A DNA stretch of 64,000 bases from Terriglobia bacterium (GCA_020073145.1 JAIQFS010000007.1:62001-126000), one strand, 5' to 3'; shown: positions 36,020-44,637, counted from the first letter of the stretch. Notes: generated by a model from the letters alone, not told the origin. A program made the numbers and translations.

Positions 36020-36367
36020 TCACGCTTCCTCCGCGAGCAGCTTATCCACCAGCCCCGCCATCTGCCGCCAGCGCCGCGTCTCCTCCACCAGCGCTCTCTC
36101 TCCCGCTTTCGTGATGGCGTAGAATTTCGCCTCGCGGTGGCTTTCCGTCTTGCCCCAGGTCCCTTTGATCCGCCCCTGCTGCTCCAGTCGCACCAGCGCC
36201 GGGTACAGCGTCCCCTGGTTGAGATGCAGCAAATCCTGGGAGACTTGCTGAAGCCGGGTCGCGATGGCGTAGGCATGCATCTGCCCCATGCTTTGCAGAA
36301 CGCGCAACACGATCAGGTCGAGCGTCCCCTGCAGTACGGCGATCCGGTCCGTCCCTTCACTAGACAT
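36020..36367 (-). CDS. PadR-family transcriptional regulator
   Basis: 115 residues, complete. The winged helix reads VLQGTLDLIVLRVLQSMGQMHAYAIATRL, LNQGTLYPALVRLEQQGRIKG and HREAKFYAITKAGERAL, which is the PadR pattern with its short C-terminal dimer helix. PadR repressors of ADOP permeases are the normal partner gene in acidobacteria. It is the first gene of the operon and is likely autoregulated through the repeat overlapping its -35 box. Confidence 0.93.
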   Translation of the reverse strand: MSSEGTDRIAVLQGTLDLIVLRVLQSMGQMHAYAIATRLQQVSQDLLHLNQGTLYPALVRLEQQGRIKGTWGKTESHREAKFYAITKAGERALVEETRRWRQMAGLVDKLLAEEA

Positions 36368-36387
36368 CCCAGTGAACCTCTCGACTG

Positions 36388-36420
36388 AGTATGGCCTGCC
36401 CTCACTTGGCTGTCAAGTGA
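36388..36420 (-). promoter_or_regulatory. Promoter and candidate operator of the PadR-ADOP operon
   Basis: On the minus strand TTGACA (36416-36411), 17 nt, then CATACT (36393-36388). A perfect inverted repeat TCACTTG-N5-CAAGTGA (36402-36420) covers the -35 box. A second repeat, TTCACT (36356-36361) / AGTGAA (36371-36376), spans the start codon and shares the AGTGA core. Both are good candidates for PadR binding. Confidence 0.7.
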
Positions 36421-36494
36421 AAAGCCGCGGCGCTTGACACCACCGGCCGGCTTGGGTATTCCTAATGAGACCTGTGGCACGAGAGGGGATTACG

Positions 36495-37238
36495 ATGACG
36501 ATGCGTTTCCTGGGTTCCATCGCCGCCGCGCTGGCCGTCTGGTCGCCGCTGGCCGCCGCTCAGTCCGCGGCCATTCCGCGCATGTCCAACGGCAAGCCCG
36601 ATTTCACCGGAGTCTGGGACCACCCGCGGGTGGCCGACATCACGCGCAACGGAAAGGGCTGCGGCGCCCTCAGCCTGGGTTGCACCCAGGAGGGCAACGG
36701 CGAGCTCTCCTATACCGAGTGGGGCCTTCAACAGTGGAAGGATGTGGCCCATCGTTTCGATTATTCCGCCCACTGCCTGCCGTGGGGCTATACACGCGCC
36801 TGGCAGGTGGAATATCCGGGCGAGATCATGCAGAACCCGGACCGACTGGCCATTCTGTGGGAATCGAACAACATTTTCCACGTCGTCTTCACCGATGGCC
36901 GCGAGCATCCCAAGGATCTGGACCCGACCTGGATGGGCCACTCCATCGGCAAGTACGATGGAGACACGCTGGTCATCGACACCATCGGCTTCAACGGCAA
37001 AACCTGGATCGACACCGCCGAACACCCGTCCAGCGACCAGTTACACGTGGTCGAACGCATCCATTACATCGACCCGCAGCACCTGTCGTACGAAGTGACG
37101 TGGGACGATCCCAAGACCTACACCAAGCCCATCAGGAACGTCCGAACGTTCAGCCGCATGAAGCCCGGCCAGGAGCTGATGGAGTATTGGTGCATGGAAA
37201 ACAACAAGGACCTGCTGGAAGGCCACCTCTCGCGGTAG
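36495..37238 (+). CDS. Secreted protein of the GDTLVVDT family (copy A)
   Basis: 247 residues with a signal peptide (MTMRFLGSIAAALAVWSPLAAAQ). It belongs to a secreted family repeated in this window (also at 37689, 38566 and 53793): an N-terminal KPDFTGVW, a central DGDTLVIDTIGFNGKTWID, a following His-containing SSDQLHVVERIHYI and SYEVTWDDPKTYTKP. The function is unknown, and I know of no tested member. Two Cys pairs early in the mature protein (GCGALSLGC) are private to this copy. The start ATG at 36495 has GAGAGGGG upstream. It is convergent with the DUF6152 gene. Confidence 0.75.
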   Translation: MTMRFLGSIAAALAVWSPLAAAQSAAIPRMSNGKPDFTGVWDHPRVADITRNGKGCGALSLGCTQEGNGELSYTEWGLQQWKDVAHRFDYSAHCLPWGYTRAWQVEYPGEIMQNPDRLAILWESNNIFHVVFTDGREHPKDLDPTWMGHSIGKYDGDTLVIDTIGFNGKTWIDTAEHPSSDQLHVVERIHYIDPQHLSYEVTWDDPKTYTKPIRNVRTFSRMKPGQELMEYWCMENNKDLLEGHLSR

Positions 37239-37253
37239 CGCGGCGGCGCGGCT

Positions 37254-37676
37254 CTACTCTTTCGGCGCCGCACTCGGCCCGCCGGCCCCGGGGGCGGACC
37301 CGCCGGCGAACAACTCGCGCCCGTCCGGCAGCGTGATCGAGCGTCCGTTACCCACGTTCTCGCCATTCTTGGCGCGATACCCGGAAATGTCGACTTCGAT
37401 TCCCGCCGGAATCGCGTCCTTCTTCCAGCCCAGCCGGAACAGCGCGTTCGGCGGCCCCAGCTCGAAGTGCCAGTTGACCACCTTGCCGTCGGTCCCCTTC
37501 ACGTCTACGTACAGCCAGGCATGCGGATTCACCCATTCGACTCGGGTGATGGTGCCGTGTACCTTCACCGGCTGGTTGACGTCGAACTCGGCGGCGAAGG
37601 CGTGGTGGGCTGAAGCCGGCGCGGCTGCCGCCAGAAGACCGACAAGCGCGAGCGCGCTGCAAAATCCAGTTCGCAT
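37254..37676 (-). CDS. DUF6152 family secreted protein
   Basis: 140 residues. The signal peptide ends ASAHHAFAAEFD, and the core reads VKVHGTITRVEWVNPHAWLY and WHFELGPPNALFRLGW, typical of DUF6152, a small beta-barrel-like exported family of acidobacteria and proteobacteria. The function is unknown; the HH near the mature N-terminus and the conserved NPH could bind metal. It follows the copy-B protein by 12 bp on the same strand, so it is probably co-expressed with two members of the GDTLVVDT family. Confidence 0.8.
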   Translation of the reverse strand: MRTGFCSALALVGLLAAAAPASAHHAFAAEFDVNQPVKVHGTITRVEWVNPHAWLYVDVKGTDGKVVNWHFELGPPNALFRLGWKKDAIPAGIEVDISGYRAKNGENVGNGRSITLPDGRELFAGGSAPGAGGPSAAPKE

Positions 37677-37688
37677 CGATGAACCTCC

Positions 37689-38585
37689 TCACCGCTCCGG
37701 CGGTTGTCCGAAAATGTTGACCAGGGTCTGACTGCCCTCGGCACAGGCAAACTCCAGCGAGTCGGTGCCCGCGGGAACGCGCGCGAAATAACCGGCCACG
37801 GTCCACGGCTTGGAAAACAGCACCGGATCGTCGATGGTCACTTCGTAGTCGATCGTGTTGTCATCGGCGCGGGTGAACCGTTCCACGGTGTGCAATTGGT
37901 CGGTCAAGTAGGGGATCTCGCGGGAATACGCCGTGCGGCCGTTGAAATTGGTGGTGTCGACCACCAGCGTGTCGCCTTCCCAGTGGCCGATCGAATCGCC
38001 CATGAAGAGCCGGATGTTCTTTCCCACGTGGGGACGCCCGTCCAGGTGAATCACGCGGCTGGTGTGATTGTAGTCGTACAGGATCACCACCTCGCCGGCA
38101 CGCTGCAGAAACTGGTAGGGGTTGTTGCCGTCGTCGCCCTGAAACAGCCCGGGCAGAGCGCACCGTGCGTTCAACTCCACATGCTGCAGGTCCACCGGCG
38201 GGTTCATGTGCAACAGGAACTCGCGGCGCTTGGCGTCTTCTTCGGGACGCCACGGCAGGTTACGGTCCTCCGGATCGACGATCCCGGTCCGGCGCCGCGG
38301 CCCTCCCTGGCGGCCTCGGATGCGCGCGCCGCCCTGTTGGAACACCTTCGGATACGGCCCCAGCCCGTCGCCGCGATTCGAAACCGAGAGTGGATTCTTA
38401 TCGCTCGGATCGATCGGGTTCACCGGAGGGTGGGCTTCCAACGCCACGACTCCGTTGCGCGTGTACATCCCCTGGATGTCTGGCTGCCCGTCCGCCGTGC
38501 GCGCCTGGCTATGGGCAGGCAGGCACGCCGCCAGCGCCAGCACGCCCACGGTGAGGAAAAGCCGCTCATTTCTTGAAGGGAGCAT
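37689..38585 (-). CDS. Secreted protein of the GDTLVVDT family (copy B)
   Basis: 298 residues with signal peptide (LFLTVGVLALAACLPAHSQA). The family motif is HWEGDTLVVDTTNFNGRTAY, followed by LTDQLHTVERFTRADDN and DYEVTIDDPVLFSKPW. An extra Arg/Gly-rich segment (about residues 75-105) separates the leader from the core. The start ATG lies inside the last 20 bp of copy C (overlap 38566-38585), so copies C, B and DUF6152 form one operon. The function is unknown. Confidence 0.75.
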   Translation of the reverse strand: MLPSRNERLFLTVGVLALAACLPAHSQARTADGQPDIQGMYTRNGVVALEAHPPVNPIDPSDKNPLSVSNRGDGLGPYPKVFQQGGARIRGRQGGPRRRTGIVDPEDRNLPWRPEEDAKRREFLLHMNPPVDLQHVELNARCALPGLFQGDDGNNPYQFLQRAGEVVILYDYNHTSRVIHLDGRPHVGKNIRLFMGDSIGHWEGDTLVVDTTNFNGRTAYSREIPYLTDQLHTVERFTRADDNTIDYEVTIDDPVLFSKPWTVAGYFARVPAGTDSLEFACAEGSQTLVNIFGQPPER

Positions 38586-39306
38586 TCTTGAATCTCTCCT
38601 CCTGCAGATAGAAGACGCACTCGTACTCCAGCACCTTCGCGTTCGGATCCACAAGCCGGTACAAGGGCATGCTGATTTTCCAGGGCCGGGTGAAGACCTT
38701 GGGGTCTTCGATGGTGGCTTCATACCGGATGTGATCGGGGTTGGTGAGCGTGTAGCGCTCCACCACGTGCAGCGCATCGCTATGAAAATTGCCGGCCTGA
38801 TCGAACCAGGTCTGATCGTTGAAGTTCTTCGCATCGACCACCAGGGTGTTGCCTTCCCAGTGGCCGCGCGAATCGCCCATCCAGGCGTCGGGGAGGCCGT
38901 CGGGATGCGGGCTTCCGTCCATGGGAATGTTGCGCAGCGCGTGCGCAAACTCATAGGAGATGGCGATCCGCTTGGGCGTCTGGACAATCTCGAACGGGTA
39001 GGGCATGTAGGTGGCGCGCGGCACGCCGGGCAGAAAGCAGTTGGCTTCCGTCGGGTCGGCGGTCTTGCGGTGGGCGAAGTTCTCTTGCTTTTTCGCCGCT
39101 GCCCAGGGTTGATAGGGGATTTCGTTGCCCTCGACAACACCTTGCCCGGGAGGCAGACCGAGCTGTCCCGAGTGATCCTGGATGTCCCAGGCGGCGGTGT
39201 TCACGGCCTGCCAGATTCCGTTGAAGTCGGGCTTGCCGGCCTGGGCGGCCCCTGGGCCCGCAGCGAGCAGGAAGACTGCGACCCTCCATCCTCTGCCTCG
39301 GTTCAT
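38566..39306 (-). CDS. Secreted protein of the GDTLVVDT family (copy C)
   Basis: 246 residues with a signal peptide (WRVAVFLLAAGPGAAQAG) and the family layout: KPDFNGIW, HWEGNTLVVDAKNFNDQTWFD, SDALHVVERYTLTNPDH and YEATIEDPKVFTRPW. A GGAGGAGGAG site immediately precedes the ATG. It is the first gene of the C-B-DUF6152 operon. The conserved CFLPGVPRATYMPYPFEI segment (a single Cys before a proline-rich loop) recurs in copy D as NCLPDGVP. The function is unknown. Confidence 0.78.
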   Translation of the reverse strand: MNRGRGWRVAVFLLAAGPGAAQAGKPDFNGIWQAVNTAAWDIQDHSGQLGLPPGQGVVEGNEIPYQPWAAAKKQENFAHRKTADPTEANCFLPGVPRATYMPYPFEIVQTPKRIAISYEFAHALRNIPMDGSPHPDGLPDAWMGDSRGHWEGNTLVVDAKNFNDQTWFDQAGNFHSDALHVVERYTLTNPDHIRYEATIEDPKVFTRPWKISMPLYRLVDPNAKVLEYECVFYLQEERFKNAPFKK

Positions 39307-39395
39307 GCTCCTCCTCCCCGTCGGTGCCCACCGATAGTATCAGAGAGGCCGCAGGCGCTCAAGGGAGAGCTGCGGAGGATTGCGAGATTGTCCCG

Positions 39396-40025
39396 CTAGA
39401 GCCCGATTTCGGGGAGGGCGAGCAGCCCTTTTGCCTTCAGACCGGAGAGGGCGAGACCATAACGGCCGCGGATGCCGGTCTTTTCGAAAATGTGCTTGAG
39501 GTGGATTTTGACGGTACCGGTGCGAATGCCGAGGGCCGAGCCGATCTCCTTGTTCTTCATGCCGCGTTCGACCAGTTCCATCACCTGCATTTCGCGCGAG
39601 GTGAGGGACGTGCGGGCCAGGCGCGGGGGGCGGTCTTTGTCGCGAAGCACATCCTGTTCCACCCAGGTCTGGCCCGCGGCCACGGCCCGAAGGCACTCCA
39701 GGAGCAAATCGACGGGCACGGTCTTCCGAATCACTCCCGCGGCGCCAGCCTGTAAGAACCGCAGCGCTTCGGACTCCGACAGAGAAACACCCCACACCAC
39801 GGCGCCAGTTTGGCGGTCCTTGGTCTTCAAGCAGTCCATGACGGCATGAATGCCGAAGGCTTTGTCGATCAGGAACAGGGTAGGTTCCAGTTCCCGTGCG
39901 GCGTTCTGGGCTACTTCCAGGGACGTCTCGGCGGCAACCAGGTTCAGGTCTTCGACAGTGCTCAGGAGACCACGAATTCCTTCAATGGCGACCGGTTCGG
40001 TGTCGCAAACCACCAGCGTGTCCAC
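39396..40025 (-). CDS. NarL/LuxR-type response regulator
   Basis: 209 residues. Receiver domain 1-115: acidic Asp8 in VVCDTEP, phosphoacceptor Asp54 in LFLIDKAF, Ser81 and Lys101 in VIRKTVP, so the phosphorylation site looks functional although one of the usual acidic pair is Cys7. The LuxR HTH at about 140-200 reads LTSREMQVMELVERGMKNKEIGSALG and TVKIHLKHIF. It starts at GTG 40025 with an AGGAAGAG site. No histidine kinase is adjacent, so it is an orphan; targets are unknown. Confidence 0.9.
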   Translation of the reverse strand: MDTLVVCDTEPVAIEGIRGLLSTVEDLNLVAAETSLEVAQNAARELEPTLFLIDKAFGIHAVMDCLKTKDRQTGAVVWGVSLSESEALRFLQAGAAGVIRKTVPVDLLLECLRAVAAGQTWVEQDVLRDKDRPPRLARTSLTSREMQVMELVERGMKNKEIGSALGIRTGTVKIHLKHIFEKTGIRGRYGLALSGLKAKGLLALPEIGL

Positions 40026-40146
40026 GGATCACTCTTCCTGCGCCCGGGCGGCGCTTCCTAATGGACCTATCGGCCTGAATCTCTAAATGGTTTAGTCCGG
40101 AATGCAGAAGGGGGATCTCAGGACTTTCTCGGTGGACAAACAGGGG

Positions 40147-40728
40147 TTAGCGCACGGCGACAGCACCCAGCGCATATTCGGCCAAGTCGATCCAACAGTT
40201 GTGCAAGGTGTTCTGGACCAGCACGGCGCGCTCGGCCCGGAAACTGCGCGGACCGGGATACTCCCGCCAGCGCCGGACCGCTGTATCGCGGACCGCCGCG
40301 ACGTCGGAGTGGCGAATCTCCTGGGCAAGAGTGAGGTGGGGGTGGTAGGCAAAGGGCTCGGGGAATTCCAGGGTCCGGCAGTTCATGGCCCCATGCAGGT
40401 GACAAAGTTCCGAGGCCCCGATGCCCAGTTCGAGATACACCACGTCGGTCACCGGAAACACCCGAATGTCGGTCAGCTCGATCGCAAACGGGGCTCGCTC
40501 ATCGGTCAGGGCGCGGACCTGCTCGGAAGCCGCCGGCCAGTCGCCGGCTAGGGGGCGCGGCGGCAGAACACTCACGTGGGCGTGGGGGTTGTCCTGCGGG
40601 GCCAGTTCGCGGCGCAGGTCGTCCAGGAAACGTCCCAATGGATCTGGCACGTAAATTACTAAGGCGAAAAGATTTAAGCGCTCTTCCAGAGGGATTCGGG
40701 GATGCGCGCCGCGTGGGTCAAAACTCAT
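40147..40728 (-). CDS. 2H phosphoesterase (2'-5' RNA ligase/LigT-like)
   Basis: 193 residues with both halves of the 2H motif: HAHVSVLPP (residues about 49-57) and HPHLTLAQE (about 128-136), placed at family spacing. The fold handles 2'-5' or cyclic phosphodiesters of RNA or small nucleotides; the substrate here is unknown. The ATG at 40728 follows an AAGGAGC site. It diverges from the M3 oligopeptidase gene. Confidence 0.85.
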   Translation of the reverse strand: MSFDPRGAHPRIPLEERLNLFALVIYVPDPLGRFLDDLRRELAPQDNPHAHVSVLPPRPLAGDWPAASEQVRALTDERAPFAIELTDIRVFPVTDVVYLELGIGASELCHLHGAMNCRTLEFPEPFAYHPHLTLAQEIRHSDVAAVRDTAVRRWREYPGPRSFRAERAVLVQNTLHNCWIDLAEYALGAVAVR

Positions 40729-40809
40729 GCTCCTTCTATGGTAACCATTTTGTAGAATTTTGCACGACTGCCGTCGGCAACCTTAACTCCAGCTGTTAAC
40801 CTCAAAAGA

Positions 40810-42855
40810 ATGCCAAGCACGATCCACTCCAATCCGCTGTCGGCCCCGCAATTCCGCATTCCGTTCGACCGCATCGTGGCGGCCGATGTGGAGCCGGCCA
40901 TTGCCGCTCTGCTGGAAGAGACCCGGAAGAACCTGGAGGCCCTGGCGGCGGGTCCGGCTGACCGCAATTTCCAGAATACAATGCAGGTGCTGGATGAGCT
41001 GACCGAGCGGCTGGATTACGCCATGGGGGTGGTGCGGCATTTGGAGTCAGTCGCCACCTATCCGGAACTGCGGGCGGCGCTGAACGCGGTTCAGCCCAAG
41101 ACGAGCGCGTTCTATTCCGGAATTCCCCTGCACGCCGGGCTGTGGCAGGCGATCCAAGGCTATGCCTCCACTCCGGACGCGGGGGCTCTGGCGGGGGAGC
41201 GGCGGCGGTTTCTGAGCAAGACCGTGGAGAATTTCCGGCGTCACGGGGCGGATCTGGACCCGGCGGGTAAAAAGCGGCTGGAGGCGATCGATGTGGAGCT
41301 GACCCAGGTCACCACCAAGTTTGGCGAGAATGTTCTGGACTCGACCAACGCCTTCGAGCTGCTGATCACCGATGAAAAGGATCTGGTCGGGTTGCCACCC
41401 ACGGCGGTGGCCTCGGCGCGGGAAAGCGCGGCGCGTAAGCAGAAGGAAGGCTGGCGGTTCACGCTGCAGGCTCCGGATTATTTCGCGGTGATGACGTATC
41501 TGGACAACCCCGGCATCCGGCGCCAGATGTACGAGGCGTACAGCGTTCGCGCGGCGGCGGAACCGTGGGACAACCGGCCGTTGGTGGGCCGGATTCTGGA
41601 ACTGCGGAAGGAGAAGGCCCAGTTGCTGGGGTTCCGCGATTTCGCCGATCTCGTGCTCGAAGACCGCATGGCGCACACAGGCGCGCGGGCGCTGGAGTTT
41701 CTCGAAGACCTGAAGGGCAAGACGGAGCGGCGATTCCGCGAAGAGAAGCGCGAACTGGCGGAGTTCCGGCGGTCAATCGAAGGGGCAAACGCGCCGGAGT
41801 TGGATGCGTGGGATGTGGGCTATTACGCCGAGAAGCAGCGGGCCTCGCTTTATGCCTTCGACGAGGAGGCGCTGCGGCCGTATTTTCCGATGGAACGGGT
41901 GGTGGCCGGGCTGTTCGACCTGGTGAACCGCTTGTACGGGATTCGCGTGACCGAGCAGGCGGGCGTGCCGGCGTGGGACCCGGAAGTGCACTTCTACGAG
42001 GTGCACGACCAGGACGGCCTGTGTCTCGGAGCGTTTTACGCGGACTGGTATCCGCGCGACAACAAGCGTGGCGGGGCGTGGATGGACGCTCTCATTACGG
42101 GAGGGCCGACGCCGGGCGGCTTCCGGCCGCATCTGGGACTGATCTGCGGCAACCTTACGCCGCCGGTGGGGGGCAAGCCGGCGCTGCTGACGCACCGCGA
42201 AGTGGAAACCATCTTCCACGAATTCGGCCACCTGCTGCATCATCTGCTGAGCCGGGTGGAGGTTCGCACGCTGGCCGGGACCAACGTGGCGTGGGACTTC
42301 GTGGAACTGCCGTCGCAGATCATGGAGAACTGGTGCTGGGAGCGCGAGGCGCTGGACCTGTTCGCGCGGCACTGGGAGACCGGCGCCCCGCTGCCGGACG
42401 AGCTGTTCCAGAAGATGAAGCGGGCGCGCACGTTCCGGGCGGCCAATGCGCAGATGCGGCAACTCGGCTTCGGGTTCATCGACCTGCAGTTGCACGTGCG
42501 CTATACGCCCGACGCCGATGGCGATGCGGTAGCGTACACGCGGCGGCTCCTGCAGGAATTCAGCCCGGCGCCGCTGCCGCCGCAGCATGCGATGATCGCG
42601 GCGTTCACGCATCTGCTGGCGAGCCCGGTGGGGTATGGCGCGGGCTACTACTCCTACAAATGGGCGGAGGTGCTGGACGCCGACGCCTTCACCCGCTTCC
42701 GCGACCAGGGGATTTTCAGCCGCGAAGTCGGCGGAGCGTTTCGTGGCCACATTCTCTCTCAAGGAGACAGCGAAGATCCTGCGGAACTCTATCGGCGGTT
42801 CATGGGTAGAGACCCGGACCCGACGGCGCTGCTGGTGCGCTCGGGCCTGGCGTAG
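40810..42855 (+). CDS. M3 family oligopeptidase (oligopeptidase A-like)
   Basis: 681 residues, typical length, no signal peptide. The zinc motif is H470-E471-F-G-H474 in [12 protein letters not shown], with the third ligand Glu downstream in [13 protein letters not shown]. The N-terminal helical lid (about 1-200) and C-terminal [15 protein letters not shown] motif are also M3. It degrades short peptides in the cytoplasm, including signal-peptide fragments in related bacteria. A probable -10 box TAGAAT near 40754 is about 50 nt upstream. It diverges from the 2H phosphoesterase gene. Confidence 0.95.
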   Translation: MPSTIHSNPLSAPQFRIPFDRIVAADVEPAIAALLEETRKNLEALAAGPADRNFQNTMQVLDELTERLDYAMGVVRHLESVATYPELRAALNAVQPKTSAFYSGIPLHAGLWQAIQGYASTPDAGALAGERRRFLSKTVENFRRHGADLDPAGKKRLEAIDVELTQVTTKFGENVLDSTNAFELLITDEKDLVGLPPTAVASARESAARKQKEGWRFTLQAPDYFAVMTYLDNPGIRRQMYEAYSVRAAAEPWDNRPLVGRILELRKEKAQLLGFRDFADLVLEDRMAHTGARALEFLEDLKGKTERRFREEKRELAEFRRSIEGANAPELDAWDVGYYAEKQRASLYAFDEEALRPYFPMERVVAGLFDLVNRLYGIRVTEQAGVPAWDPEVHFYEVHDQDGLCLGAFYADWYPRDNKRGGAWMDALITGGPTPGGFRPHLGLICGNLTPPVGGKPALLTHREVETIFHEFGHLLHHLLSRVEVRTLAGTNVAWDFVELPSQIMENWCWEREALDLFARHWETGAPLPDELFQKMKRARTFRAANAQMRQLGFGFIDLQLHVRYTPDADGDAVAYTRRLLQEFSPAPLPPQHAMIAAFTHLLASPVGYGAGYYSYKWAEVLDADAFTRFRDQGIFSREVGGAFRGHILSQGDSEDPAELYRRFMGRDPDPTALLVRSGLA

Positions 42856-42892
42856 CGCGGGGCGAGGGGACTGGTACGGAACGAAGCCAATT

Positions 42893-42941
42893 CGGGGGCC
42901 GGCGCGGGAGCGTGGGGTTGGAGGCCGGGGGCCGGCGCGGG
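42893..42941 (+). repeat. 16-bp direct repeat, period 33
   Basis: CGGGGGCCGGCGCGGG occurs at 42893-42908 and again at 42926-42941, just after the M3 gene stop. Very GC-rich and short; it may be chance or slippage. Confidence 0.4.
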
Positions 42942-43039
42942 GGCCGAGAGTCGCGCCGATCGGAGGGAAAGGGCCGGCGACCGACCGCGCCCTGTGGCAT
43001 CATTGGGATGGAGGTTGGCTTACGACATCAGCCGAGCTA

Positions 43040-43354
43040 GTGGCGTGTCAGAACCTGGCGCGTGGTTCCGTGATTGACGTCGAAACCAAGAGCCGCCGCT
43101 ACCGGATTGAGTGTCTCGGGGGACGCGCGATTCGGATTTCGGGTCATCCGGAGTACTGCCCGGATCCGGTATCCGCGCACCTGCACGGCTCGGTTGACCG
43201 GGACGGCGTCTTGCAACTGGGCATCATTGGAAAAGGCCGCCGGCTGATGTTTCTGCTCGAAGACCGTCGCCCAGTAACCACGTCGCGCGTGGTTCGTGTT
43301 TGCGTCAATCAACCCAAAATGGTTTCCTCCCCAACATCTCCCAGCATGCACTAA
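43040..43354 (+). CDS. Small conserved-looking hypothetical protein
   Basis: 104 codons from GTG 43040. The core VIDVETKSRRYRIECLGG, then IRISGHPEYCPDPV and GIIGKGRRLMF with PVTTSRV, has the alternating hydrophobic strands of a small beta-barrel and codon usage that fits coding DNA. The GHPEYCP segment, with His and Cys two or three residues apart, might bind a metal. I do not recognise the family with certainty. No ribosome site is obvious. A related C-terminal fragment follows at 43431-43622. Confidence 0.5.
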   Translation: MACQNLARGSVIDVETKSRRYRIECLGGRAIRISGHPEYCPDPVSAHLHGSVDRDGVLQLGIIGKGRRLMFLLEDRRPVTTSRVVRVCVNQPKMVSSPTSPSMH

Positions 43355-43430
43355 GGTTCGGGTCGAACGGCCGTTGGCATTGTGGGAGGACTAAGGCCGG
43401 CCGGCTAGCGCCAGAAGACGGGTCACTGTT

Positions 43431-43622
43431 GTGAAGGCTCCGAACCAGCGCACCATGATCGTGCATACGGACGGCGGAGACCGAACAACGACCTGCGACG
43501 GCAGCCATCGATGGATGGCGGCGCCTGCCGCGGACAAGTCATTTTCTGTGATCGCGTATAGCAGCGTTTGCGTCGACCAACCGAAGACGGTTCGGCCGAA
43601 AACAACTGGCAGCGTTCACTGA
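43431..43622 (+). pseudogene. Possible degenerate copy of the 43040 gene (C-terminal fragment)
   Basis: The last codons read SSVCVDQPKTVRPKTTGSVH, which align with RVCVNQPKMVSSPTSPSMH at the end of the 43040 protein. The DNA over that stretch (gtttgcgtc..caacc.aa.a.ggtt) is similar too. The rest of this 63-codon frame does not match, so this is probably the remnant of a tandem duplication. Seen by eye only; the aligned stretch is short. Confidence 0.25.
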
Positions 43623-43754
43623 CCTCCTTCTTGAAGGACCAGGGGGTTTTGTAGGCGGCGATCGGCGGGTGAGGGCCTTCCCGCGGACCGTGCAACTGGA
43701 GATGCACCAGTTCCTTGGTCTGGCTTAGGGTCGTGAAATAGCACGTTCCCGGGA
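43623..43754. other. Intergenic region with an inverted repeat upstream of the sigma-54 promoter
   Basis: No gene seen. GTGCA (43690-43694) and TGCAC (43703-43707) form a 5-bp inverted repeat centred about 80 nt before the predicted start site of the sigma-54 promoter, a usual place for an enhancer-binding protein. The arms are short, so this is only suggestive. Confidence 0.3.
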
Positions 43755-43769
43755 TGGCACTCAATTTGC
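43755..43769 (+). promoter_or_regulatory. Consensus sigma-54 (RpoN) promoter
   Basis: TGGCAC (43755-43760), 5 nt, TTGC (43766-43769) is a full match to the -24/-12 consensus TGGCAC-N5-TTGC. The predicted start site is about 43780, only 6 nt before the ATG at 43786. Orientation and distance both fit the small gene downstream. No enhancer-binding protein gene is in the window. Confidence 0.7.
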
Positions 43770-43785
43770 CTGAATCTCACGGAAC

Positions 43786-44028
43786 ATGGATGATTATGTC
43801 AACGAGCAGATCATGCTGTATTTTGGGCATGACGTCGCGAAAATGAGGTTGCTCGGAATCACGAGATACGCGATTACGATCTACATCCGGTGCGTCGAAA
43901 GTGGTCAGCCCAAGGAATCAGCCATCAACGCCTTGCTCCAAGGCAGGACGCTCAACCCGGAGCAGGTGGAGTTCGTCAGGTCTGTGCTCGATCGACTGCC
44001 GATGAGAGCCAAGGCCGCCGGAGGCTGA
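43786..44028 (+). CDS. Hypothetical 80-residue protein under sigma-54 control
   Basis: Unrecognised. The peptide is soluble and largely helical: EQIMLYFGHDVAKMRLLGIT, then a second helix with IYIRCVESGQPKESAINALL and a third with NPEQVEFVRSVLDRL. It has no signal peptide and one Cys. A consensus sigma-54 promoter ends 16 nt upstream of the ATG, giving a leader of only about 6 nt. A CBS-domain gene follows 99 bp later and could share the transcript. Confidence 0.6.
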   Translation: MDDYVNEQIMLYFGHDVAKMRLLGITRYAITIYIRCVESGQPKESAINALLQGRTLNPEQVEFVRSVLDRLPMRAKAAGG

Positions 44029-44127
44029 GACCCAAGAATACCGCGCTATCGGAGTTTCGGCGGACGAGTGAACTTAGATTGGCGGCCTGAACCGGATGGA
44101 GGGGGCGGTCAAGAAAGGAGGGATACG

Positions 44128-44637
44128 ATGAAGTGTGAAGAAATCATGATCAGCGAGTTGTTATGGTGTGTACCAACCGATACAGTGGAGACCGCGGCGA
44201 AGATGATGAAGACGGCGAACATCGATGTTGTGCCGGTTTGCGAAGGCCGTCAGAATGAGCGTCCGGTCGGCATCGTTACGGATCACGAGATCGTACTCCG
44301 CGTGGTGGCCGATGGACTTGATGCCACCAAAATGACGCTCGAGGCTGTAATGACTCGGGAGCCGGTTACTTGTTACGGAGAGGACGATCTGGACACAGCA
44401 CTGGATGCCATGGAGCGGAATCAAGTACAGCGAATTCTAGTCGTCGGCCAAGGAGGCCGCCTAGCCGGTGTCCTCACCCAAGCGGACGTGCTTCTCTGGA
44501 CTGGCGAACCAACGAGGATCGTCGAATTGATCAGAAAAGCGGCTCAAGGACGTCGGGCCAGCCAATCTGGCGCCAAGAGCAAGGCTGAAGAATCCGGCTT
44601 GCCGAAGGTGCGCCACGGCGGCGGCTCCTTTTCTTAA
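44128..44637 (+). CDS. CBS-domain pair protein
   Basis: 169 residues with two CBS motifs in tandem: CBS1 includes WCVPTDTVETAAKMMKTANI and PVGIVTDHEIVLRVV, and CBS2 includes VTCYGEDDLDTALDAMERNQ and RLAGVLTQADVLLW. The pair should form a Bateman module that binds adenine nucleotides or another ligand. The C-terminus is a basic helix and a low-complexity tail. An AAAGGAGGG site is 6 nt before the ATG at 44128. It may be on the sigma-54 transcript that starts at about 43780. Confidence 0.85.
   Translation: MKCEEIMISELLWCVPTDTVETAAKMMKTANIDVVPVCEGRQNERPVGIVTDHEIVLRVVADGLDATKMTLEAVMTREPVTCYGEDDLDTALDAMERNQVQRILVVGQGGRLAGVLTQADVLLWTGEPTRIVELIRKAAQGRRASQSGAKSKAEESGLPKVRHGGGSFS

Noticed and set aside
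42893-42941. CRISPR or structured repeat array
   Set aside because: Only two copies of a 16-bp GC-rich word, period 33; no third copy and no cas genes.
43431-43622. A complete small gene at 43431
   Set aside because: Only the last 18-20 codons resemble anything; no ribosome site and no upstream similarity. Listed as a degenerate copy instead.
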